The position numbers were made by a program, and so were the translations under genes. Below, piece after piece: positions 54,036 to 62,234 of a stretch of DNA of 64,000 nt. The first letter of the stretch is position 1. Every line of letters begins with the position of its first letter. The notes under the pieces were generated by a model. It worked only from the letters and a program-made list of their open reading frames with translations, made no database searches and was not told the origin of the DNA. This DNA comes from Sphingobacterium sp. SGR-19 (GTDB taxonomy: Bacteria > Bacteroidota > Bacteroidia > Sphingobacteriales > Sphingobacteriaceae), in assembly GCF_011043555.1 (NCBI RefSeq), contig NZ_JAAKGS010000009.1:171649-235648 (forward strand), written 5' to 3'.

Positions 54036-54368
54036 ATGGGACTTACAAAATCAGAAATATTTACGGACGAACAGAACAAACTGGCTTCTTTGTTTAAAGT
54101 CCTAGGGCATCCTGCAAGGGTTGCCATTCTACAATATATCATCAATCAGGAAGCCTGTATCTGTAATGATCTGGTTGATGAATTGGGATTAGCACAGGCC
54201 ACCATTTCACAACACTTAAAAGAGTTAAAAAGTATAGGTATCATTCAAGGAACAATCGAGGGGAAATCCATCTGCTATTGTATTGACGAAAAACGATGGA
54301 AACAAATCCAAGAAGAATTTAATGCATTCTTCAATCAAGAGGTAAAAGCAACCAGTTGCTGTTCATAA
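54036..54368 (+). CDS. arsR: ArsR family metalloregulator
   Basis: 110 residues from ATG 54036 (the longer frame from 53976 runs through the operator). Winged helix: LASLFKVLGHPARVAILQYI and LGLAQATISQHLKELKSIGI. A CIC pair in NQEACICNDL is at the family's As(III)-binding helix, and a CC pair ends the protein (ATSCCS). Expected to repress the ars operon until arsenite binds. First gene of arsR-DUF6428-arsC-acr3. Confidence 0.93.
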   Translation: MGLTKSEIFTDEQNKLASLFKVLGHPARVAILQYIINQEACICNDLVDELGLAQATISQHLKELKSIGIIQGTIEGKSICYCIDEKRWKQIQEEFNAFFNQEVKATSCCS

Positions 54369-54387
54369 TATTTTATTAACCCTTATC

Positions 54388-54403
54388 ATCGTAATATTGC
54401 AAT
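54388..54403. promoter_or_regulatory. Probable ArsR operator, copy 2
   Basis: ATCGTAATATTGCAAT, differing from copy 1 by one base, in the 70-base gap between arsR and the DUF6428 gene. Suggests a second ArsR-controlled promoter for the downstream genes. Confidence 0.6.
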
Positions 54404-54438
54404 ATATCATTTAATATTAACTTTCAAATCTTACTTTT

Positions 54439-54903
54439 ATGAAACTATCAAAAATCAGAGAAATCCTGCCAACATTGGACAATGTAAAATTTAAGTTAGA
54501 GAACGGAACATCTGTTCCCGAACATTTCCATGTTACGGAAGTAGGACAGATTACCAAACATTTTATTGATTGCGGCGGTATAGTCCGTACAGAGAAAACA
54601 GTAAACTTCCAATTATGGGATGCGGGCGACTATGAACACAGGTTAAAGCCTACCAAGCTATTAAACATTATCAAGCTATCCGAAGAAAAATTAGGTATTG
54701 AGGATGCCGAAATCGAAGTAGAATATCAAGGAGAAACGATCGGCAAGTTTAACTTGGGTTTTGACGGAAAGTATTTCATCCTAAAGAACAAACAGACGGC
54801 ATGCTTGGCAAACGATGCCTGCGGTATCCCTGCGGAAAAACAGAAAGTAAAATTATCGGAGTTGAACAGCACTTGCTGTACACCTGATTCGGGATGTTGC
54901 TAA
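54439..54903 (+). CDS. DUF6428 family protein of the arsenic operon
   Basis: 154 residues, cytosolic. MKLSKIREILPTLDNVKFKL, PEHFHVTEVGQITKHFIDCG and the VNFQLWDAGDYEHRLKP region define this Bacteroidota family, which is routinely found between arsR and arsC. The C-terminus is Cys-rich (STCCTPDSGCC, plus CLANDAC), so an arsenite-binding or delivery role is a reasonable guess; no function has been shown as far as I know. 19 bases before arsC. Confidence 0.85.
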   Translation: MKLSKIREILPTLDNVKFKLENGTSVPEHFHVTEVGQITKHFIDCGGIVRTEKTVNFQLWDAGDYEHRLKPTKLLNIIKLSEEKLGIEDAEIEVEYQGETIGKFNLGFDGKYFILKNKQTACLANDACGIPAEKQKVKLSELNSTCCTPDSGCC

Positions 54904-54922
54904 ACACGAAAGACGAACCGTC

Positions 54923-55537
54923 ATGTATAAGAATTTAGCTGAAACCATAAAAGGGACTATAGACGTTCAGACCGTAAGTGAGGAACGCAAAACGATACTG
55001 CAACCGCTGATAGACTTTGTACAGCGAAAAGCAAACAGTGGAGCGTATATAAACCTCAATTTTATCTGTACCCATAATTCACGTAGGAGCCATTTAGCGC
55101 AGGTATGGGCGCAGGTGGCAAGTGCATACTACAATATCCCGAATGTGCTCTGCTATTCGGGCGGTACGGAAGAAACGGCACTATTCCCGAAAGTAGCGGA
55201 AACGTTGATCAATCAAGGATTTAATATTTTCAAGATTGCGGAAACCGATAACCCTGTATATGCCATAAAATACAGCGATAATGCGTTGCCCATTATCGGA
55301 TTTTCCAAAAAATACGATAGTTCTTTCAATCCTGCATCAGCATTTGTCGCCATTATGACCTGTTCTCAGGCAGACGGCGGATGCCCTTTCATCGCAGGTG
55401 CGGAAAAACGAATACCCATTACATTTGAAGACCCCAAGATGTCGGACGGCTCACCCGAACAGGCACAGGTATATGCCGAACGTAGTTTACAGATAGCGCA
55501 GGAGATGTTCTATGTTTTTTCAATGATTAAAAGTTAG
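54923..55537 (+). CDS. arsC: Arsenate reductase, LMW protein-tyrosine-phosphatase type
   Basis: 204 residues. The phosphatase P-loop CTHNSRRS (C-x5-R) is in NFICTHNSRRSHLAQ near residues 49-56; further MTCSQADGGCPFIAGAEKRI supplies redox cysteines and ITFEDPKMSDGSPE contains the general-acid Asp. The length is larger than classical ArsC (about 130) but normal for the Bacteroidota branch. Reduces arsenate to arsenite for export by the next gene, 3 bases downstream. Confidence 0.88.
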   Translation: MYKNLAETIKGTIDVQTVSEERKTILQPLIDFVQRKANSGAYINLNFICTHNSRRSHLAQVWAQVASAYYNIPNVLCYSGGTEETALFPKVAETLINQGFNIFKIAETDNPVYAIKYSDNALPIIGFSKKYDSSFNPASAFVAIMTCSQADGGCPFIAGAEKRIPITFEDPKMSDGSPEQAQVYAERSLQIAQEMFYVFSMIKS

Positions 55538-55540
55538 CCG

Positions 55541-56587
55541 ATGCAACCGAAACTAAAATTTCTTGACCGTTACCTTACCCTATGGATATTCCTTGCTATG
55601 GCGACAGGTATAGGGGTAGGGCATTTCTTTCCGAGCATTTCCAATGCTACCGATGCCCTATCCTTAGGCACGACCAATATCCCTTTGGCGATAGGTCTAA
55701 TATTGATGATGTATCCACCGTTGGCTAAGGTTGATTATTCGCTGTTGCCCAGAGCGTTCAAAGACACGAAAGTAATCGGCATATCCTTATTGCTGAATTG
55801 GGCTATCGGTACGGTATTGATGTTCGGTTTAGCCGTTCTGTTCCTACGGAACGAACCCGATTATATGACAGGTCTGATACTTATCGGCTTGGCAAGATGT
55901 ATCGCAATGGTCATCGTATGGAGCGACCTGGCAAAAGGGAACAGGGAATATACGGCATTATTGGTGGCACTGAACAGTATCTTTCAGATAATAAGCTACA
56001 GCTTCTTTGTCTGGCTGTTCGTCAACGTATTGCCGAACAAATTAGGCTTAGCCAATTTCAATGTAAGGGTATCCATGAAAGATGTAACCGAAAGCGTATT
56101 GATTTATTTGGGTATTCCTTTTTTCGCAGGTTTTATCAGCCGTTATGCACTTGTAAAGTCAAAAGGTATAGCATGGTATAACCGTAAATTTGTGCCCAAA
56201 ATATCGTCGATTACCTTATATGCGTTGCTGTTTACCATCGTATTGATGTTCAGTCTGAAAGGTGATAAAATATTGGAATTGCCAATGGATGTTGTAAAGG
56301 TAGCTGTGCCATTAATCATTTACTTCGTGCTAATGTTTTTCGTGAGTTTCTTTATCAACAAATCTTTAGATGTTCCCTACGACAAAAACGCATCAATTGC
56401 ATTTACCGCCACAGGGAACAATTTTGAATTAGCGATCGCTGTATCCATTGCGGTATTCGGCATTCACTCTCCGCAGGCATTTGTGGGTGTTATCGGCCCA
56501 CTTGTAGAAGTACCTGTACTGATACTACTGGTAAGGGCGAGCCTGTGGTTAAAAAAAGTATATTACATGTCGAAGTCAACAGCATAA
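55541..56587 (+). CDS. acr3: Arsenite efflux transporter ACR3
   Basis: 348 residues, about ten transmembrane helices, inner membrane. Conserved Cys of TM4 in GLARCIAMVIVWSDLAKGNR and conserved Glu of TM9 in FTATGNNFELAIAVSIAVFG, both required for As(OH)3 export in studied ACR3 proteins. Last gene of the arsenic operon. Confidence 0.96.
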   Translation: MQPKLKFLDRYLTLWIFLAMATGIGVGHFFPSISNATDALSLGTTNIPLAIGLILMMYPPLAKVDYSLLPRAFKDTKVIGISLLLNWAIGTVLMFGLAVLFLRNEPDYMTGLILIGLARCIAMVIVWSDLAKGNREYTALLVALNSIFQIISYSFFVWLFVNVLPNKLGLANFNVRVSMKDVTESVLIYLGIPFFAGFISRYALVKSKGIAWYNRKFVPKISSITLYALLFTIVLMFSLKGDKILELPMDVVKVAVPLIIYFVLMFFVSFFINKSLDVPYDKNASIAFTATGNNFELAIAVSIAVFGIHSPQAFVGVIGPLVEVPVLILLVRASLWLKKVYYMSKSTA

Positions 56588-56638
56588 ACGTGCGCATACC
56601 CTTGATAAGTCTAGTATTCTACGCATTATAAAAAAAGC

Positions 56639-56691
56639 GAGCACAGGGATACGTCCTTTTCGACAATGGGAAAGGACGTATCCCTGTGCTC
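56639..56691 (-). terminator. Perfect 21-bp hairpin, terminator for the minus strand
   Basis: Arms 56639-56659 and 56671-56691 are exactly complementary over 21 bp with an 11-base loop. On the plus strand no T-run follows, but on the minus strand the hairpin is followed by CGC and seven T, so it terminates transcription coming from the degraded gene on the right. It may also stop acr3 read-through. Confidence 0.75.
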
Positions 56692-56697
56692 ACTGAG

Positions 56698-57268
56698 TTA
56701 GTTTTCGCAAGCTTTCTTCAACAGTTCCAATCCCTGTCTATTGGTGGCCGACATTTCTTTCTTTACACCGAAAAGCCACATGAAGAATGCATCAATCAAT
56801 CCAGATTGCAATAAAAACCGCTGTATAACTTCCGTTTTACCCCAACACTTTTAATCGTATATTCGAATTTCGGATTGGCCTTAAACGGTTTTTCAATGTG
56901 CACCTCTATACCTACAAATTGATTGTACATCATTAAAGTCTGATTCAAACCTAAACAAAAGCATAAACATACAGAAACAGAAAGAAAGCGAAGGGAAAGG
57001 TAGTGAGCAGCAATACCCTGGGTGGAAATAGAACCTTTTTGAACTGGCCTGCCATCCCCATGATGAAGACATAGAGTAAATATAAAAAAAGAAGGTGCCA
57101 ATCGTATATGCAGCCTTTGTGGAACTGTTGCCGGAAAATGCAGACCTTGCCAGTAAAACTGCCAATACTATCGGGACTGGTATAGTTAATAAGAAGGTAA
57201 TCTTTACCCATTCGGCGACCGGATATTGAATCAGACAATCCATTATTAAAAATTAAATCGTTCTTCAA
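56698..57268 (-). pseudogene. Frameshifted membrane-protein gene
   Basis: Read on the minus strand, protein-like sequence jumps frames three times: frame 1 from an ATG at 57243 (EWVKITFLLTIPVPIVLAVL to TIGTFFF), then after a run of seven T frame 2 (LYVFIMGMAGQFKKVLFPPR to FLFLYVYAF), then frame 3 (LGLNQTLMMYNQFVGIEVHI to KSVGVK), then frame 4 segment TEVIQRFLLQSGLIDAFFMW ending KKACEN and a stop at 56698. Two hydrophobic segments and a soluble C-terminus. Either a decayed gene or homopolymer errors in the assembly. Family not recognised. Confidence 0.6.
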
Positions 57269-57344
57269 ACGTATGATTTCGTTGCGGGCTATTTTTTAGC
57301 ATATGCAAGTAAATCATATTCCTTGTTTTAGCAGAAGATCATTC

Positions 57345-57455
57345 TTAGCAAATTCTACCCTTTTTATACTGTTCCAGTATCAGATCAATCTCGTCGCTTT
57401 TAAAGTTTTGCTCACGAAATATCTCTTTCAGAAAATGTTTATGGTCTAGTGACAT
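57345..57455 (-). CDS. Small 36-aa open frame, possibly an N-terminal fragment
   Basis: ATG at 57455 gives MSLDHKHFLKEIFREQNFKS, DEIDLILEQYKKGRIC, then TAA. Composition is that of a real helical protein and it slightly resembles the first helices of Crp/Fnr proteins, so it may be a truncated remnant. The following stretch to 57756 contains only another short plus-strand frame at 57547 (MPTEQTNRETPTSYVVTGNL) of no recognised kind. Confidence 0.3.
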   Translation of the reverse strand: MSLDHKHFLKEIFREQNFKSDEIDLILEQYKKGRIC

Positions 57456-57756
57456 ATTGTTCAAAATCTACATTAATTCGACTTTTTTAAAAACAGTTAT
57501 ATTTTTAAGCTCCTTCAATGTTTTCCCCTGATCGTCCCGTGTCGATATGCCGACTGAGCAAACAAATAGGGAAACTCCAACTTCCTACGTAGTTACGGGG
57601 AACCTGACCAAGATTAAAAATCAGAATGCTCTTTAATATCAGCTTTTTCACTTAACGGATTTTAACTCCATAAACATAAGCATCCAATATTACGGATGGG
57701 TTTATAAATCGTTAATTCTACATGACGCTAGTTAGGCAACATTCTAAGAACCCTGT

Positions 57757-58064
57757 AAAAAAGTCGCAAACATGCAGGTTACCTACGAATCGGGAGGAGT
57801 AGTCCGTATTTGGTTTGATCACGCAAAAGGCTTGAAACTATCAACAGGACGTATACTAACGGGTTTTGAAATTTCCGATAAGAGTGGACTGCTTTTTCCA
57901 GCTCATGCCGTAATCGATGGCGAAACGGTCGTGCTTTCTAGTCCTCATGTAGATCGTCCGGTAAATGTACGATATGCTTTTAAGGTGCACCAGTCGCTAA
58001 TTTGATTAATGAAAATGGATTACCCGCTATTCCGTTTCGGACCGATGTCAAAAATGGTCTGTAA
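57757..58064 (+). pseudogene. 3' remnant of a sialate O-acetylesterase gene
   Basis: VTYESGGVVRIWFDHAKGLK, GFEISDKSGLLFPAHAVIDG and VVLSSPHVDRPVNVRYAFKV match the C-terminal beta domain of SASA/sialate O-acetylesterases. After VHQS the frame shifts by one base and continues ANLINENGLPAIPFRTDVKN to a stop at 58064, which is the normal family ending. The catalytic N-terminal part is absent. Confidence 0.7.
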
Positions 58065-58179
58065 GCATTAAGCCTTCCCATAGTATCGATAAATTCACTG
58101 CAGGATAGGACAGGATATAAAGCATATGTTTTTTTATCTTAGGGGCATTAACCTCGAAGATACTGATAATGTATTTCAA

Positions 58180-58584
58180 AAATATTGAAGCCAATGCTAT
58201 CCGGGAAGGAAATTAGGGAACACTGGAATTGATACGCTTAACCGGTTAAAAAAACAAGGATATATATCTGAACGCCCCGATCCTGATGATAAGAGAGCAA
58301 AGCTGGTAAGTCTCACTCCTGAAGGAGAAAAAGTATTGTTCCATCTTTACGAATTACTGTATAAACCAACTCTTTTAATGTACCATGACATAGATTACAG
58401 AGATAAGCAAGTCGTTATCAACATCCTTAGTGATACCGAACAAAAACATCAGTATATTTTATCCAGTATAAAATCTAAATCAATCGACGAATTGCTTATC
58501 GCCGAATTTGGTGAAATGCAATTGAAAGCAATACAGGAAAACTTACAAAAGCAAATTACACAGTTCGCCATGGAAAAAACCTAG
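58180..58584 (+). pseudogene. MarR-family regulator remnant
   Basis: The frame RKLGNTGIDTLNRLKKQGYI, SERPDPDDKRAKLVSLTPEG and on to FAMEKT at 58584 is the recognition-helix, wing and C-terminal dimerisation part of a MarR protein (DPDDKR and LTPEGE are hallmark). The upstream part before about 58180 has frame breaks and no start codon, so the N-terminal half is lost. Confidence 0.7.
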
Positions 58585-58778
58585 CAATGGTGTGTTCCGT
58601 CTGTTGCATCATACCGATATGAGTGGTAATCCCCTTGTTTTCCACCACCTTTGGTGCGAAACAATTCCAATGCATGCTCATACCGTACGCCGTCGGCATC
58701 ACCGATGGCCATAAATATCGGACACTTGATATTTTTCACCTCATCTGTCCAATCGTAATGCTGTAAATCTATATTCAC
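58581..58778 (-). pseudogene. Alpha/beta-hydrolase C-terminal remnant
   Basis: WTDEVKNIKCPIFMAIGDAD and GVRYEHALELFRTKGGGKQG correspond to the segment around the catalytic Asp of alpha/beta hydrolases; the ending DATDGTHHC is cut short of the family's normal C-terminus, and no N-terminal part with a nucleophile elbow exists upstream. Beyond it, to 59063, I see no gene. Confidence 0.55.
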
Positions 58779-59063
58779 AACCTTTTTTACGAATTGACAT
58801 TTCGCGAGGATCTATCGTTTTGCAGTCCGGTAATATTTAGCGTTTTTTTTACTGATTTCCACTTGCTTCCCAGTCCTGAAATTTGACAGAAGCTCGGCAC
58901 GCGTACCGATACCAAAGCCAATAGCGGATGAGCATATCGCTCTAAAACGAAAATTTACAGAAATCGTTCAGGCCTTTAATGCCAATGTACATTCATAATC
59001 CCGAAATAAATAGTAAATTTGAGAAGTAATAATGCTAATACCCCACAACATTTTAATCGAATC

Positions 59064-59426
59064 ATGAAGATTGTAAAACACCAGATAAACAATATACAAG
59101 TAGCGGAAATTATTTCAGATGAAATCATTATTCATGATACAGAAACTGCTTTGGATTTGTTAGGAAACATTTACTACCAGGGTTTTGATAAAGTTATTTT
59201 ACATGAGAGGAATATAACTCCCTCGTTTTTTGACCTGAAGACAAAAATCGCTGGAGATATTCTTCAAAAGTTTGCTCAGTACCGCATGCCGGTTGCTATC
59301 ATTGGAGCATTTTCGAAATACCAAAGTAACAGCTTAAACGAGTTTATTTATGAAACGAATAAAATCGGATACAACTATTTCGCCGCTACTCGAGAAGAAG
59401 TGTTACAGAATTTTTGCAAAGATTGA
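59064..59426 (+). CDS. DUF4180 family protein
   Basis: 120 residues from ATG 59064 (MKIVKHQINNIQVAEIISDE). GNIYYQGFDKVILHERNITP, FFDLKTKIAGDILQKFAQYR and RMPVAIIGAFSKYQS with the end FAATREEVLQ are the family hallmarks. Small cytosolic protein of unknown function, occasionally found near regulators. It appears intact although surrounded by remnants. Confidence 0.85.
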   Translation: MKIVKHQINNIQVAEIISDEIIIHDTETALDLLGNIYYQGFDKVILHERNITPSFFDLKTKIAGDILQKFAQYRMPVAIIGAFSKYQSNSLNEFIYETNKIGYNYFAATREEVLQNFCKD

Positions 59427-60154
59427 TCAGTAGTATACATGAACACTACCTTCATAAGCGACAAAAGATAGAATATCTAGATAACCCAAAGAGCGAACGT
59501 TAGCTCCTCCACAGGTCATGCTCGGACTCAACCTGATCAAGCACGCGATTCTGTATCCGTTCTTCCGATACTATAGTAACAGGTTTTTCGAATTCGATAA
59601 GTAAAACTTCCGCCCAAACCGCCACTTTTCTTCCGTTCAGCCTTTTCCCGCGGGGACGAAACTGCTGTTTTTCTACTGTTCAACATTTTTTTTGGAATTC
59701 TCTATCCATATACAGCATATTTGCTGCGTGATCACACAGCAATCTATCCAGGATCGATAGGTGCTTTTTATAAACCAAAACATAAATTGAACATGGAACA
59801 ATTTATTCATGAAATCCAAAACATAGCAGCGGTAGCCTAGAATGTACTCGATGCAAACGAAGGTCTTGCACTACTGTCTGCCAGCAAGGAAAAATATAAT
59901 CTTTATTATTTTTAAATCAAGTTAATCCCAAATCAAGGGTGATCCGGACACCCTTTTTAACCAACTAGATCAAACATGAAAATCGAATTAAATACATTAC
60001 CGGCTACACCTACGGCAAAAAATGATCATATGCTGTTGGATATCATCTCCGGTAAATGCGCAGAAGTACCGGCGGAACAGTTTGAAAAAATGGATGCGCG
60101 CTAAGAAAAGATTTCCTAAATCAATTTAATTAACCTATATTTAAATATAATCCC
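59427..60154. other. Gene-poor stretch with short open-frame scraps
   Basis: No intact gene. Scraps on the plus strand: 59518-59604 (MLGLNLIKHAILYPFFRYYS to a stop), 59793-59924 (MEQFIHEIQNIAAVA, an in-frame TAG, then NVLDANEGLALLSASKEKYN), and 59976-60104 (MKIELNTLPATPTAKNDHML, 42 codons, ending EKMDAR). They look like eroded coding sequence; none is recognised. Confidence 0.4.
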
Positions 60155-60760
60155 ATGAGTACACCATCTTTGAAAAAGACTATTTTAGAAAAAGTTCAAT
60201 TATTTCACGCTAAATGCGAGAAAGAACGTAATGATATCCTACAAAAGGATAGGGAGGAGAAACGCAAAGAAGAAGAAAAAGAAGAGAGGAAGCAACATTT
60301 GCAGAACAAATTCAATGAAACCATATTAAAGGACCTTAAGATCCTTTTCGATGAAGTAAAATCCCTGTTTTCTACGCCCTATATACATATTGTGTTAGAA
60401 AGTCACGACCAAAGCAATATATTTTACCTCCATGATCGGGAAAAGGTACCGCCCTTTGCGTTCTTCGGCGTAGATGCCATATCGAGAGAAGGCCAGGAAG
60501 CATTTTATCGCGCACGATACCTTTTTTTTGCGATGGCTACCTCAGGAAATTCATTTGACTTATTTGTTAAAAATGAGAGCAGGATGCTTTCAATTAACGA
60601 ACGTGATGATGATGAAAGTACCTTGGTTCAATCTTATGCGTTTGATAACTATAATTTTGATGAAATTCAGCAACACGTAGAGAAATATCTAATCGAAGAG
60701 CTTTCCTATTTTCAGAAGAATTTTCACGTAGAGTTGGAAGAATGGGAGAGAGAACTGTAG
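60155..60760 (+). CDS. Unknown protein with coiled-coil N-terminus (copy 1 of a duplicated gene)
   Basis: 201 residues. Residues about 9-60 are a highly charged helix (REEKRKEEEKEERKQHLQNK); the rest is a compact alpha/beta region with YIHIVLESHDQSNIFYLHDR, FFGVDAISREGQEAFYRARY and an acidic, aromatic C-terminus (FQKNFHVELEEWEREL). No signal or membrane helix. I do not recognise the family. Codons from 60309 onward are repeated at 61635-62129. It stands just before a VapBC toxin-antitoxin pair, so a link to mobile defence elements is possible but unproven. Confidence 0.6.
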   Translation: MSTPSLKKTILEKVQLFHAKCEKERNDILQKDREEKRKEEEKEERKQHLQNKFNETILKDLKILFDEVKSLFSTPYIHIVLESHDQSNIFYLHDREKVPPFAFFGVDAISREGQEAFYRARYLFFAMATSGNSFDLFVKNESRMLSINERDDDESTLVQSYAFDNYNFDEIQQHVEKYLIEELSYFQKNFHVELEEWEREL

Positions 60761-60803
60761 CTCTCATACTCCTAGGAAGAAGCATTTGAATGAAAGTGTC
60801 TAT
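60309..60803 (+). repeat. 495-bp direct repeat, copy 1
   Basis: Matches 61635-62129 at a constant offset of 1326 bases with only scattered substitutions. Covers the C-terminal two thirds of the 60155-60760 gene and about 40 bases past its stop. Confidence 0.95.
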
Positions 60804-60961
60804 TATACATGTTTCGCAGATACGATCTGTCGATCTGGAAGCACTACAGATAGAGATTGATTATTTCGGTTAACTTTCCCACTTTTGTCATTATTAATGA
60901 AAAATCATATCATAGTATTCAGAGCAAGAGAATTATCACAAAATATTCGTAAATTAGTAAT

Positions 60962-61180
60962 ATGGAAAAGTTGACTATTAATATTCCAGAAACAAAAAGT
61001 GCTTTGGTGAAGCAGCTTCTCAAAGAGCTTGGGGTTGTGTTTCAATCTGCTAGTAAGAAGGAAAGTGTATCGGATGTTAGGGCAAAGTTGGCCAATATTT
61101 CCGTATGGTCAGATAAAGATCTTGAGGTTTTTGAAGAAAACAAGCAAGTATTTGACAAACTTACACCTCCTCAATGGTAG
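60962..61180 (+). CDS. VapB-like antitoxin
   Basis: 72 residues. Short N-terminal strand/helix (MEKLTINIPETKSALVKQLL) followed by an acidic linker and a toxin-wrapping C-terminus (FEENKQVFDKLTPPQW). Overlaps the PIN toxin start by 7 bases, the standard antitoxin-toxin order. The DNA-binding class is not clear from sequence. Confidence 0.8.
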   Translation: MEKLTINIPETKSALVKQLLKELGVVFQSASKKESVSDVRAKLANISVWSDKDLEVFEENKQVFDKLTPPQW

Positions 61181-61548
61181 CTGATACAGGTATTTTTATT
61201 GAACATCTAAGAGCAAAGGACAAGTTGTCGACCACCCTTTATAAAATAGCGGATGGTACGGATATCTATTTGTCTTCAGTGACGTTATATGAACTTCATA
61301 TGGGAGCTACAACACTGGAGAAAGTGAAAGACGTTGAGACTATTACCGAGAGTTTCATAACCTTGCCATTTACTGATCAGGTTGCCCAAAAAGCAGCAGA
61401 AATATACCACGTATTGCGTAAACGTAACCAGATGATTGAGTTTCGTGATATTTTTATAGCAGCCACATGTCTTGTGCATGACCTCCCTATAGTGACATTG
61501 AATAAAAAGCATTTTAAGCGAATCGATAATTTGAAAATATTGCGATAG
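61174..61548 (+). CDS. VapC-like PIN-domain toxin
   Basis: 124 residues, PIN-domain ribonuclease. Acidic active-site residues are Asp4 (MVADTGIFIEHL), Glu40 (YELHMGA), Asp92 (EFRDIFIAA) and a C-terminal TLNKKHF with Asn110. VapC proteins cleave tRNA or rRNA. Complete, translationally coupled to the antitoxin, and flanked on both sides by the 495-bp repeat. Confidence 0.9.
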   Translation: MVADTGIFIEHLRAKDKLSTTLYKIADGTDIYLSSVTLYELHMGATTLEKVKDVETITESFITLPFTDQVAQKAAEIYHVLRKRNQMIEFRDIFIAATCLVHDLPIVTLNKKHFKRIDNLKILR

Positions 61549-61634
61549 CAAAGTAAATTCAGCCCTTGATTTTAAATGATGTTTAATTTTTTCAAAAGTA
61601 TCTCCTTCAATACAACCAGCCTAGCTGATTTTCT

Positions 61635-62129
61635 AATTCAATGAAACCATATTAAAGGACCTTAAGACCCTTTTCGATGAGGTAAAATCCCTGTTTTCTA
61701 CACCCTATATACATATTGTGTTAGAAAGTCACGGCAAAAGCAATATATTTTACCTCCATGATCGGGAAAAGGTACCGGCCTTTGCGTTCTTCGGCGTAGA
61801 TGCCATATCGAGAGAAGGCCAGGAAGCATTTTACCGCGCACGGTACCTTTTTTTTGCAATGTCTACCTCAGGTAATTCATTTGACTTATTTGTTAAAAAT
61901 GAGAGCAGGATGCTTTCAATTGACGAACGTGATGATGATGAAAGTACCTTGGTTCAATCTTATGCGTTTGATAACTATAATTTTGATGAAATTCAGCAAC
62001 ACGTAGAGAAATATCTAATCGAAGAGCTTTCCCATTTCCAGAAGAATTTTCATGTAGAGTTGGAAGAATGGGAGAGAGAACTATAGCTCTTATACCCCTA
62101 GGAAGAAGCAACTGAATGAAAGTGTCTAT
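61635..62129 (+). repeat. 495-bp direct repeat, copy 2
   Basis: Second copy of 60309-60803, downstream of vapBC. Starts abruptly at AATTCAATG within the gene. Confidence 0.95.
61637..62086 (+). pseudogene. 5'-truncated duplicate of the 60155-60760 gene
   Basis: The same frame as copy 1 is open from 61637 to the stop at 62086 with few amino acid changes (for example D-Q to G-K after ESH), but a TAA lies immediately upstream (61634-61636), so the coiled-coil part and the start codon are missing. A GTG at 61718 could start a 122-residue product. Confidence 0.75.
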
Positions 62130-62234
62130 ATACAGCACTTACTTTACATGTGCAACATACGAACATGTTCGCTTTTTGATCATAAAATGCTATATTTGAG
62201 CCAATAACAATTATAACATGCTCCCATATTTATT

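Noticed and set aside
56639..56691. Long inverted repeat as an insertion-sequence or integron site
   Set aside because: No transposase or integrase next to it and a T-run on the minus strand behind a stop codon; a terminator explains it.
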